From an uncultured beta proteobacterium (GTDB taxonomy: Bacteria; Pseudomonadota; Gammaproteobacteria; Burkholderiales; Burkholderiaceae_C), in contig CAIYNH010000910.1 in assembly GCA_903927495.1 (NCBI GenBank), positions 1 through 6,904 of the forward strand: a stretch of 6,904 nt of DNA, read 5' to 3'. Of this stretch, positions 1 to 6,425 are shown one piece after another. Made by a program: the position numbers and the translations under genes. The stretch's first letter is position 1; every line of letters begins with the position of its first letter. The notes under the pieces were generated by a model. It had not been told where the DNA came from. It was given only the letters and a program-made list of their open reading frames with translations, and made no database searches.

Positions 1-260
1 CCCTGGTCAACCATCTTATTCAACACATCATGTCCGGTGGCGTCAGCGTCAACGACGGATTGTTCCATGTTGGCCAACATGACTTGCCATTTGGCGGTGT
101 CGGCGACAGCGGCATGGGCCATTACCATGGCTACGAAGGTTTCGTCACCTTCTCCAAGATGCGCCCCGTTTTTTACCAAGCATCCTTCAGTGCCATCAAG
201 TTCATGTGGCCGCCGTACGGAAAATTCGCAAGCAAATACCTGGATTTTCTGACCCGCTAA
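1..260 (+). CDS. Aldehyde dehydrogenase, coniferyl-aldehyde-dehydrogenase type (3' end only)
   Basis: This is the C-terminal 85 codons of an NAD(P)-dependent aldehyde dehydrogenase, read in the frame starting at base 3 and ending with TAA at 258-260. The start, cofactor-binding domain and catalytic Cys lie outside the window. The remnant carries the typical C-terminal signature of class 3 and coniferyl-type ALDHs: GGVSVND, then [15 protein letters not shown] and GFVTFS, ending in a hydrophobic and aromatic tail (FMWPPYGKF). Family knowledge says such enzymes oxidise aldehydes to carboxylic acids. The exact substrate cannot be read from this piece; coniferyl aldehyde is only the name of the best-known relative. 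The next gene, a GMC alcohol dehydrogenase, starts 25 nt downstream on the same strand, so the two probably form an operon and act in sequence. The ATG at 30 is an internal Met, not a start. Confidence 0.88.
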   Translation, partial: LVNHLIQHIMSGGVSVNDGLFHVGQHDLPFGGVGDSGMGHYHGYEGFVTFSKMRPVFYQASFSAIKFMWPPYGKFASKYLDFLTR

Positions 261-285
261 ATTGAGCTTCAAAAGGAATTACTGC

Positions 286-1896
286 ATGCAATTTGAAGAA
301 TTCGACTACGTTGTGGTTGGTGGCGGTGCTGGTGGGTGCGTGGTCGCAAGCCGCCTCTCCGAAGATCCGGCGGTCACTGTTTGTTTGCTCGAAGCCGGTG
401 GCCCCGACAATTCGGCCTTGATCCAAGCGCCATTGGGATTTGCTGCCACCGCAGCTTTGGGAATCCACAACTGGAATTACAACACCATCCCACAACCGGG
501 CCTGAACGGTCGGCGCGGATTTCAACCACGTGGCAAGGTCATGGGCGGCAGCAGTTCCATCAATGCCATGGTCTATACCCGGGGCAACCGGCTTGACTAC
601 GCGCATTGGGCTGAACTTGGCAATCCCGGGTGGTCTTACGAAGATGTATTGCCACTCTTCAAACGCTCCGAAAACAGTGAGTGCTTCGGCGCCAACGATT
701 ACCACGGCATTGGCGGGCCGCTAAATGTGAGCTACCTGCGCAGTCCCAGCAACATCAACACGGCATTTCTTGATGCCTGCGCCGAACAGGGTTTACCGCA
801 AACCAAGGATTACAACGGTGGATCGCAATTTGGTTGTTCCCCGGCACAAGTCACCCAAAAAAATGGTGAACGTTGGAGCGCAGCCAAAGGCTACATCACG
901 CCAAACCTGTCACGCGCCAACCTGACCGTCATCACCCATGCCCACACCCAGCGCTTGATACTGGAGGGAAAACGCGCTATCGGCGCAGAATATTTATGCT
1001 CTGGGCAAAGCACTCAGGTGCGAGCGCGGCGTGAGGTCATCCTTTCGGGTGGTGCGTTCGGTTCTCCACAATTACTTATGCTCTCAGGAATAGGTCCAGC
1101 GGCTCACTTACGGGAACACGGAATCAGCGTAGTGCATGATCTGCCCGGTGTTGGTCAGAATCTGCATGATCACATCACCACCGTTCTTATTTATCGCACA
1201 CAAAGCAAGGACAGCACCTTCGGTTTTTCTTTGTCCGGCCTGGTCAAAATTGTTCGCAGCATCTTCGAATGGCGCAAGAGCCGTAAAGGAATCATCACCA
1301 GCAACGTCGCTGAGTCGCAGGCTTTCCTGTTTGCCGATACGAACGAAAAGTCTCCCGATATCCAGTTGGCCTTGTGCACCGGTATCGTCGACGACCATAC
1401 GCGCAAAAATCATTTGGGACATGGCTATACGCTGCACGTGACACTCATGCGGCCCAAGAGCCGCGGCAGTGTCCGCTTGAAAAGCAACAATGCACAGGAC
1501 GCACCACTGATTGACCCGGGGTTTCTGTCCGATCCAGATGACTTGAAAACACTGATAAAAGGTACGCAAATCGGCTTTGACATCATGCAAAGCAAGGCTT
1601 TTGCACCGTTCCGTGGCGCTATGCTGTATCCACTGGACTACAACAACCCAGCTCAAATTGAACAATTTTTACGTGATCACGCTGACACTGAATATCACCC
1701 CTGCAGCACATGCAAAATGGGTCCGGCCAGCGATCCGCTGGCAGTTGTAGATCCTGAACTACGTGTTTACGGCATTGAAAATTTACGTGTGGTTGATGCT
1801 TCCATCATGCCGCAACTGGTATCCGGTAACACCAATGCACCCACCATCATGATTGCAGAAAAAGCCGCTGACATGATCAAGGCTTCAGCTAGCTAA
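286..1896 (+). CDS. GMC-family FAD-dependent alcohol/choline dehydrogenase
   Basis: This is a 536-residue flavoprotein of the glucose-methanol-choline oxidoreductase family, full length for the BetA/AlkJ branch (about 530-560). The N-terminus has the FAD-binding Rossmann motif G12-x-G14-x-x-G17, and Glu36 in LLEAGG is placed to bind the FAD ribose. GMC signature 1 ([14 protein letters not shown]) lies at 82-95 and signature 2 ([15 protein letters not shown]) near 256-270. The active-site His is His471 in [10 protein letters not shown]; Asn515 in SGNTNAPT is the probable second catalytic residue. No signal peptide is visible. I chose the ATG at 286 because AAAGGA at 271-276 sits 9 nt before it and the FAD motif follows at the usual distance; a TTG at 262 in the same frame has no such support. 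The protein likely oxidises a primary alcohol and passes electrons to a membrane acceptor; the aldehyde dehydrogenase upstream would take the product. BetA-like choline dehydrogenase is possible, but no betaine genes are seen nearby. Confidence 0.92.
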   Translation: MQFEEFDYVVVGGGAGGCVVASRLSEDPAVTVCLLEAGGPDNSALIQAPLGFAATAALGIHNWNYNTIPQPGLNGRRGFQPRGKVMGGSSSINAMVYTRGNRLDYAHWAELGNPGWSYEDVLPLFKRSENSECFGANDYHGIGGPLNVSYLRSPSNINTAFLDACAEQGLPQTKDYNGGSQFGCSPAQVTQKNGERWSAAKGYITPNLSRANLTVITHAHTQRLILEGKRAIGAEYLCSGQSTQVRARREVILSGGAFGSPQLLMLSGIGPAAHLREHGISVVHDLPGVGQNLHDHITTVLIYRTQSKDSTFGFSLSGLVKIVRSIFEWRKSRKGIITSNVAESQAFLFADTNEKSPDIQLALCTGIVDDHTRKNHLGHGYTLHVTLMRPKSRGSVRLKSNNAQDAPLIDPGFLSDPDDLKTLIKGTQIGFDIMQSKAFAPFRGAMLYPLDYNNPAQIEQFLRDHADTEYHPCSTCKMGPASDPLAVVDPELRVYGIENLRVVDASIMPQLVSGNTNAPTIMIAEKAADMIKASAS

Positions 1897-1961
1897 GTCG
1901 GGCGTTCAAAACCATCCGGGTGTACAAGTTCTTCACCCATCCGTTAGCATTGTTTTTTGTC

Positions 1962-1983
1962 CTGAATTGAGATTCAGATTTTT
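1962..1983 (+). terminator. Weak Rho-independent-like terminator after the GMC gene
   Basis: CTGAAT (1962-1967) and ATTCAG (1972-1977) form a perfect 6-bp stem with a TGAG tetraloop, followed after one A by five T (1979-1983). The shape fits a Rho-independent terminator, but the stem is short and AT-rich, so termination would be weak. It lies 65 nt after the GMC stop and 23 nt before the gst start. It could separate the ALDH-GMC operon from gst, or merely attenuate read-through. Confidence 0.35.
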
Positions 1984-2006
1984 CCATTTCTACTTATTTC
2001 GATTTC

Positions 2007-2615
2007 ATGAAACTCTATTACTCTGCCGGTGCTTGTTCCTTATCCCCTCACATTGTGCTGAAAGAATCTGGTTTGGCATTTGAGGCCATCGCCGCACCTA
2101 CCAAGACCCATCGGTTAGCAGATGGCACGGACTACTACACCATCAATCCGCTTGGTTATGTTCCATTGTTGGTGCTTGATGATGGGACCCAGTTACGGGA
2201 GGGTCCAGCAATCGTGCAATACATCGCGGATCAGGTACCCGCCAAGAAATTGGCTCCTGCAAACGGCACATTCGAACGGTACAAGTTACAGGAATGGCTG
2301 ACTTTTATCGGAACAGAACTGCACAAAGGATTTTCACCACTTTTTACGCCCGGCATGCCAGAAGAGGCCAAGATCATTGCCAAGACCCGATTGAATTCAC
2401 GTCTGCAATGGGTCGATGGGGAATTGGCAAAAACACCTTACCTGATGGGTGACACGTTCACCGTAGCAGATGCTTACCTCTTCACTGTAACTGGATGGGC
2501 ACCACATGTGGGAATTGATCTATCGTCTCTGCCGCATATTCTTGAATTCCGCTCCCGTGTTGGTGCACGTCCTGCGGTCATCGACGCGATGAAGTCCGAA
2601 GGACTCATTAAATAG
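2007..2615 (+). CDS. gstA: Beta-class glutathione S-transferase
   Basis: This is a 202-residue cytosolic glutathione transferase, the normal length for the bacterial beta class. The N-terminal thioredoxin-like domain (about 1-77) begins MKLYYSAGACSLSPH, with Cys10 in the place that defines beta-class enzymes. Pro53 in PLGYVPLL is the cis-proline that contacts glutathione, and Glu65 in REGPAIVQY binds its gamma-glutamyl part. The helical C-terminal domain (about 87-200) contains His106, the second conserved glutathione-site residue of E. coli GST, and the N-capping-box region FTVADAYLF. The ATG at 2007 is fixed by the conserved N-terminus, although no clear Shine-Dalgarno precedes it (ACTTATTTCGATTTC). 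It conjugates glutathione to electrophiles or supports redox defence; the substrate is unknown. It follows the oxidation operon on the same strand, and reactive aldehydes would be plausible targets, but this is inference. It ends convergently to copA. Confidence 0.93.
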   Translation: MKLYYSAGACSLSPHIVLKESGLAFEAIAAPTKTHRLADGTDYYTINPLGYVPLLVLDDGTQLREGPAIVQYIADQVPAKKLAPANGTFERYKLQEWLTFIGTELHKGFSPLFTPGMPEEAKIIAKTRLNSRLQWVDGELAKTPYLMGDTFTVADAYLFTVTGWAPHVGIDLSSLPHILEFRSRVGARPAVIDAMKSEGLIK

Positions 2616-2623
2616 TTATCAAA

Positions 2624-2635
2624 TAAACATGTTTA
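2624..2635. repeat. 12-nt perfect palindrome after gst
   Basis: TAAACATGTTTA reads the same on both strands and begins 9 nt after the gst stop codon. It has no loop and no following T-run, so it is not a standard terminator. It could be a weak protein-binding site or chance in AT-rich DNA. Confidence 0.3.
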
Positions 2636-2679
2636 GTAGCGTGCTCTGATGCAAACAGAATTTTTTACCACTGTCAAAT

Positions 2680-2703
2680 GATAGTTCTGTGGATAGTTCT
2701 TGG
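2680..2703. repeat. Tandem duplication of a 12-nt unit
   Basis: GATAGTTCTGTG (2680-2691) is followed directly by GATAGTTCTTGG (2692-2703), with 10 of 12 bases identical and the first nine perfect. A further GATA overlaps the end of the second copy (2703-2706). It probably arose by replication slippage in the non-coding gap, and no function is apparent. Confidence 0.5.
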
Positions 2704-2915
2704 ATAAGGTCACTGTTGTCCACAGGCAGGTTGAATTTACTGAAGTTGTCCCTTTTGACCTGACCTGAAAAACACTGTCACCCACATCACTTGAGCTGAC
2801 CTAACCATTTGATTTACAAGAAGATTTATTCCTTTTCCACACATTAATGGCATCTCTATCTACTACTACTATCTTTAAATAATGGATATTGAAGAAGAAC
2901 AGCATCCAACTCAAT

Positions 2916-5255
2916 TCACAATTTTTTAAAACTTTCTTTTGGATTCCAGCGTTTAAGCAGCAGAGCATTGCTCATCACACTGACTGAACTCATCGCCATC
3001 GCAGCACCAGCAACAACCGGATTTAGAAAACCAAATGCTGCCAACGGAATTCCCGCCACGTTGTAGATAAAAGCCCAGAACAGGTTTTGCCTGATCTTTG
3101 CCACGGTTCTGGTAGAAATAGCAAGAGCTGCCTCCACCAGTGCGGGGTCACCACGCATCAGGGTAATGCCAGCGGCGTGCATGGCAACATCGGTACCGTT
3201 ACCCATCGCAATGCCAACATCAGCTGCTGCCAAAGCTGGCGCATCATTGACACCATCACCAACCATCGCTACTGTGTGACCGCCGGATTTCAAGCGCAAG
3301 ACCAATGCAGCTTTATCTCCTGGTAGAACCTCAGCCATTACCTCTCCTTGTTCTGGTTTTAAACCAAGACGACGAGCCATGGTTTCTGCGGCGCATTGGT
3401 TGTCACCTGAAATCATGACTGTTCTGATCCCATGTGCACGCAAATCAGCCAGGGATTCCCGCACTCCCGGTTTGGGTTCGTCGCCAAAAGTCATCAAGGC
3501 AAGAATACGGATATGTTCAGCCAAGTCATTAAGCTCTGGCTGACGTTGTGCAAGCACTGACACTGTCTCCCCTGTTTTTTGAAATTCAAGAGCTCGAGCG
3601 CCTGCTAAAGCACCTTCAGTGTCAATTTTTACCCCGAGTTCCTTCATCCAACGCAGACTTCCAATCAAGTAACTATTTTTTTTACCTTCTTGCTCCACTT
3701 CACCTTCAGTGCCACGCCCAGGAAAGGCGCGCACATTGGAAGGTGATTTCACAATAATTCCACATTCCCTGGCCATTGCTGAAACCGCTCGTGCAAGCGG
3801 ATGTTCACTGCCGCTTTGAAGACTCGCTGCAATACCCAACAATTCGACTTGTCTTGAAAAATTCATATCCGCTGAAATACTTGTTTCATTTCGCGACTCA
3901 AGAAAATCCTGGTTATCGACAATAAAGTGAGTCAGACGCGGGCGACCCAAGGTGAGCGTTCCAGTCTTGTCAAACGCAACTACATCCACCTTATGGGCAA
4001 TTTCCAGTGCCTGCGCATCTTTGATCAAAATGCCATGTTTGGCTGCAACGCCAGTACCTGCCATGATGGCTGCCGGCGTGGCCAATCCAAGCGCGCAGGG
4101 ACACGCGATAACCAGCACAGCAACCGCACGAATCACAGCCAGTTCAAAGGGGTGTCCGGTCAGCCACCAACCCAACAAAGTCATCAAAGCGATGACCAGA
4201 ACGACGGGAACAAAAACTGCACTGACCTGATCAACCAAGCGCTGGATGGGTGCTTTTGCCGCCTGTGCGTCTTCCACCAACCGAATGATGCGCGACAAGA
4301 CAGTTTCTGCGCCGGTGGCGGTTACCTGCATAACGATGCGGCCATCGCCATTGACCGAACCGCCGGTCAATGTCATGGCAGGTTCTGAACCCGCCTGTTT
4401 ATCAACAGGTAGTGACTCTCCCGTGAGCATTGATTCATCGACCTGTGTGCACCCTTCTAACAGTACGCCATCAACCGCGATACGTTCGCCTGCCAGCACC
4501 ACCAGACGATCACCAACCAGAACCTCGCTCACGGGTACATTAATTTCACCATCGGGTCCAATCAGGCGCGCTACATCCGGCCGCAAGGCATGCAAGGCCC
4601 GGATCGCTGAGGTGGTTTGATGTTTCGCCCGCGCTTCCAGCCACTTACCCAACAAGACCATGGTGATGACAACCGCCGAGCCTTCGAAATACAGGTGTAC
4701 GTTGCTGCCTGGCGCGGCCGTCAGCCAGAGCCACATCGACAGAAGCCAACCCGCGCTGGTACCGATGGCAACCAGCAAATCCATGTTTCCTGCCAGCGCC
4801 TTGAGGGCATGCCAGCCCGCTTTGAAGAAGCGAGCGCCCAAAATGAACTGAACCGGTGTTGCCAGCGCAAACTGAATCCAGGCGGGCAGCATCCAGTGCC
4901 GACCCAACAACTCACCGAACATGGGTAAAACGAGCGGGAGAGATAACGCCAAGCCGATGGCAACCGGCGCAAAGCCCGACCAGGGAGTGGTATCACGCAC
5001 GTCCAGAGCCGCATTGGCAGCCACGGGTTCATAACCGGCATCGCGCACACTGCGCCGCAACCGGGCTTCCATCTGATCCGCTGGAGCATAGATGACACGT
5101 GCCGATTCCGTTGCCAGGTTAACGGTGGCACTTTGCACACCCGGAACCTTCTTCAAGGCTTTTTCGACGCGTGCCACGCAGGAGGCGCAGGTCATACCGG
5201 CGATCCCGATGTCCAGGGTGTCGGCGGAAACGAATGAGGATGACGAAGTATTCAT
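2916..5255 (-). CDS. copA: Cu(I)-exporting P1B-type ATPase CopA
   Basis: This is a 779-residue inner-membrane pump that uses ATP to move Cu(I) (and probably Ag(I)) from cytoplasm to periplasm. It has one N-terminal heavy-metal-associated domain (about 12-77) with GMTCASC, Cys23 and Cys26, then eight predicted membrane segments (about 92-113, 122-144, 157-178, 188-208, 344-365, 372-397, 721-744 and 746-767). The actuator TGES is at 278-281, the CPC transport motif at 385-387, the phosphorylated Asp429 in DKTGT, the SEHPL motif with His485, and GDGVND at 666-671. Tyr731-Asn732 and Met755-Ser756-Ser757 in the last two segments are the Cu(I)-specific P1B-1 signature. An in-frame ATG at 5282 would add nine residues, but it lies inside the promoter and upstream of the predicted transcript start, so I chose 5255, which has no Shine-Dalgarno. 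The nucleotide-binding domain has a somewhat long linker after DKTGT (about 445-470), coded by AT-richer DNA than the first half of the gene. Confidence 0.97.
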   Translation of the reverse strand: MNTSSSSFVSADTLDIGIAGMTCASCVARVEKALKKVPGVQSATVNLATESARVIYAPADQMEARLRRSVRDAGYEPVAANAALDVRDTTPWSGFAPVAIGLALSLPLVLPMFGELLGRHWMLPAWIQFALATPVQFILGARFFKAGWHALKALAGNMDLLVAIGTSAGWLLSMWLWLTAAPGSNVHLYFEGSAVVITMVLLGKWLEARAKHQTTSAIRALHALRPDVARLIGPDGEINVPVSEVLVGDRLVVLAGERIAVDGVLLEGCTQVDESMLTGESLPVDKQAGSEPAMTLTGGSVNGDGRIVMQVTATGAETVLSRIIRLVEDAQAAKAPIQRLVDQVSAVFVPVVLVIALMTLLGWWLTGHPFELAVIRAVAVLVIACPCALGLATPAAIMAGTGVAAKHGILIKDAQALEIAHKVDVVAFDKTGTLTLGRPRLTHFIVDNQDFLESRNETSISADMNFSRQVELLGIAASLQSGSEHPLARAVSAMARECGIIVKSPSNVRAFPGRGTEGEVEQEGKKNSYLIGSLRWMKELGVKIDTEGALAGARALEFQKTGETVSVLAQRQPELNDLAEHIRILALMTFGDEPKPGVRESLADLRAHGIRTVMISGDNQCAAETMARRLGLKPEQGEVMAEVLPGDKAALVLRLKSGGHTVAMVGDGVNDAPALAAADVGIAMGNGTDVAMHAAGITLMRGDPALVEAALAISTRTVAKIRQNLFWAFIYNVAGIPLAAFGFLNPVVAGAAMAMSSVSVMSNALLLKRWNPKESFKKL

Positions 5256-5262
5256 ACCGGTA

Positions 5263-5293
5263 AGCCTAATGCTTCCCACCATGTCAAGGTCAA
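5263..5293 (-). promoter_or_regulatory. CueR-type promoter/operator for copA
   Basis: Read on the minus strand, TTGACC (5293-5288) is followed by a 19-bp spacer and TAGGCT (5268-5263). The over-long 19-bp spacer is the hallmark of promoters activated by MerR-family regulators such as CueR. The spacer holds an imperfect dyad centred on 5280: ACCTTGAC (5290-5283) against GGGAAGCA (5277-5270), with 4 of 8 positions complementary. The expected transcript start, about 7 nt past the -10 box, is 5256 or 5255, which is the first base of the copA ATG. The motif also covers the upstream ATG at 5282. Confidence 0.8.
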
Positions 5294-5309
5294 GGAATTT
5301 ATGAAGCGC

Positions 5310-5340
5310 TTGACCTTACCACCAGGGTAAGGTTCAAAAT
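5310..5340 (+). promoter_or_regulatory. CueR-type promoter/operator for copZ-cueR
   Basis: TTGACC (5310-5315) and CAAAAT (5335-5340) are separated by 19 bp. Between and overlapping them is a perfect 8-bp inverted repeat, ACCTTACC (5313-5320) and GGTAAGGT (5326-5333), with the 5-bp centre ACCAG. This closely matches the layout of the E. coli copA promoter bound by CueR. The expected transcript start is near 5347, giving a leader of about 45 nt before copZ. Because cueR is in the same transcript, CueR would activate its own synthesis with copper. Confidence 0.88.
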
Positions 5341-5391
5341 CCGTAGCTTGCGCAATAAATTTTTTGATCCCGTTTACTTTCAGGAGTTTTT

Positions 5392-5589
5392 ATGAATCAG
5401 ACTTTTACCGTTTCCGGCATGACTTGCGGTCATTGCGAAAAGGCGGTTATCCGCGCGGTCAAACAAGTTGATCCACAAGCGGAGGTCAAGATCGACCGCA
5501 GCCTGAACAAGGTTGAGGTGGAATCGACACAAGCACGCGAATTGCTGAGCAAAGCCATTGCCGAAGAGGGCTACGAAGTCGCTGCATGA
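5392..5589 (+). CDS. copZ: Copper chaperone CopZ (single HMA domain)
   Basis: This 65-residue cytoplasmic protein consists of one heavy-metal-associated domain with the ferredoxin-like beta-alpha-beta-beta-alpha-beta fold. Cys12 and Cys15 in GMTCGHC bind one Cu(I), which family members hand to CopA or to the CueR sensor. The C-terminal GYEV segment is also typical. The ATG at 5392 follows CAGGAG (5381-5386) by 5 nt, a good ribosome site. It is the first gene after the strong CueR-type promoter and overlaps cueR by four bases (ATGA), so the two are co-transcribed and probably translationally coupled. The Gly-His between the cysteines resembles bacterial copper chaperones, and the context with copA and cueR makes copper much more likely than mercury or zinc. 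Confidence 0.95.
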   Translation: MNQTFTVSGMTCGHCEKAVIRAVKQVDPQAEVKIDRSLNKVEVESTQARELLSKAIAEEGYEVAA

Positions 5590-6041
5590 GTAATTCGACT
5601 CGGCCGAATGCAATGTCGACCATCGCTTGGCCGGTCGCGATCGGCATGGCAGCACGCTTGTCGGATGTGTCGGCCAAGATGGTGCGTCATTACGAAGCCC
5701 TGGGATTGCTGTCACCGGTGGCGCGCACCGACAGTGGCTACCGACAGTACAGCGAATCAGATGTGCGAACGCTGCAGTTCATTAAACGCAGCCGGACGCT
5801 TGGTTTTTCGATGGCGGAGATCGCCGACCTGGTTGGTTTGTGGCACAACCGCCAGCGCACCAGCGCCAGTGTCAAGCAAATCGCACAGAAACATGTGCTT
5901 GACCTGTCGCAGCGCATCGAAGCCATGCAGGCCATGCAGCGCACGCTGGCGTCGCTTTTGGACCATTGCCACGGCGACGAACGCCCCGATTGCCCGATTC
6001 TGGACGACCTGGCTGGCAGTTGTTGCCGGCCAGGTGTTTAA
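5586..6041 (+). CDS. cueR: Cu(I)-responsive MerR-family activator CueR
   Basis: This 151-residue transcription factor has an N-terminal winged helix-turn-helix (about 17-55, with VRHYE and the wing GYRQY), a long dimerisation helix and a C-terminal metal loop. Cys128 and Cys136 are spaced C-x7-C (CHGDERPDC), matching Cys112 and Cys120 of E. coli CueR. Ser93 lies exactly 35 residues before the first of these, like Ser77 of CueR, which marks sensors of monovalent Cu, Ag and Au rather than Zn or Hg. A Cys-Cys pair (146-147) near the end is also shared with CueR. Compared with E. coli the N-terminus is 16 residues longer. The ATG at 5586 overlaps the copZ stop and fits coupled translation; an internal ATG at 5613 would leave a 7-residue extension. 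Neither has a good Shine-Dalgarno. It should bind the two dyads upstream and activate copA and its own operon. Confidence 0.94.
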   Translation: MSNSTRPNAMSTIAWPVAIGMAARLSDVSAKMVRHYEALGLLSPVARTDSGYRQYSESDVRTLQFIKRSRTLGFSMAEIADLVGLWHNRQRTSASVKQIAQKHVLDLSQRIEAMQAMQRTLASLLDHCHGDERPDCPILDDLAGSCCRPGV

Positions 6042-6074
6042 TCCCTTTTTCGTTAACCTTTCAAGGAGCCTCAA

Positions 6075-6272
6075 ATGAAGTCAAACGTTGGCGGTATTGA
6101 CCGCATATTGCGCATCGTGATTGGATTGGTTTTGGTTGGTCTGGCCGCAACCGGCAGTGTCGGTTGGTGGGGCTGGCTTGGTCTGATACTGCTGGCCACA
6201 GGTGCTATTGGATGGTGCCCGCCCTATGCCCTGTTTGGCTGGAACACCTGCTCCATGAAAAAGACGGATTGA
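6075..6272 (+). CDS. Small DUF2892 (YgaP-like) inner-membrane protein
   Basis: This 65-residue protein opens with a short basic amphipathic stretch (NVGGIDRILRI) and has two closely packed hydrophobic segments (about 11-27 and 30-47) joined by a short GSVGWW turn. It ends in the family motif GWCPPYALFGWNTC with Cys48 and Cys59. These features match the DUF2892 transmembrane domain, also found at the C-terminus of the rhodanese YgaP. The family's function is not established; the two conserved cysteines may take part in sulfur or metal chemistry. The ATG at 6075 follows AAGGAG (6063-6068) by 6 nt. It starts 33 nt after cueR on the same strand with no obvious terminator between, so it is probably read from the same copper-controlled transcript. 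A role in copper handling is inferred only from this position. Confidence 0.85.
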   Translation: MKSNVGGIDRILRIVIGLVLVGLAATGSVGWWGWLGLILLATGAIGWCPPYALFGWNTCSMKKTD

Positions 6273-6425
6273 ACACCCCAGGCCTTCCACTGATCGCGAA
6301 GGGTTAATTCGCGCAACTTTACACGCGTGGCATTCAAGCTCACGTAGCCGATACAGGGATGGCGCAACATGGTGTCTGGCCTGATGCCGGCTTGGCGCAT
6401 CGAACCGACCCAAAAGGAAATTCAA
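6273..6425 (+). other. 153-nt spacer with short hairpin between DUF2892 and the Spy-like gene
   Basis: The gap contains a 6-bp inverted repeat, CGCGAA (6295-6300) and TTCGCG (6308-6313), with a 7-nt loop and no T-run, so it is a poor terminator at best. No CueR-type dyad, CpxR box or convincing sigma-70 pair is visible. The 3' end holds the ribosome site of the next gene. The spacer is long enough to hold an independent promoter that I cannot identify. Confidence 0.4.

Larger units (their letters stand above)
2616..2915. other. 300-nt non-coding gap between convergent gst and copA
   Basis: This stretch lies between the 3' ends of gst (+) and copA (-). It is AT-rich, has no open frame with coding character and shows no strong GC-rich terminator for either gene. 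It contains a 12-nt perfect palindrome just after gst, a 12-nt tandem duplication, three copies of CACTGT (2669, 2711 and 2773), two of GTTGTCC, and a CTA trinucleotide repeated four times (2860-2871). It may be decayed spacer sequence. I see no tRNA, IS end or promoter with confidence. Confidence 0.6.

Noticed and set aside
1108..1665. Long open frame on the minus strand inside the GMC gene
   Set aside because: It lies opposite a clear GMC flavoprotein, and its translation shows no family motif or plausible start context.
2680..2778. Possible CRISPR or integron repeat array in the gst-copA gap
   Set aside because: The repeats are very short (6-12 nt), irregularly spaced and few, with no repeat-spacer pattern or nearby cas or integrase gene.
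3927..4388. Open frame on the plus strand inside copA
   Set aside because: It is antisense to the CPC and DKTGT region of CopA, and its product is low-complexity and Gln/Asn/His-rich without domain features, typical of a shadow frame.
5310..5337. Whether the strong dyad also drives copA on the minus strand (TTGAAC at 5337-5332)
   Set aside because: At 19 bp spacing the -10 would be CAAGCG, a poor match. The separate TAGGCT promoter nearer copA fits much better.
5380..5715. Minus-strand open frame across copZ and the start of cueR
   Set aside because: It opposes two convincing genes with ribosome and promoter signals. The translation shows no recognisable motif.
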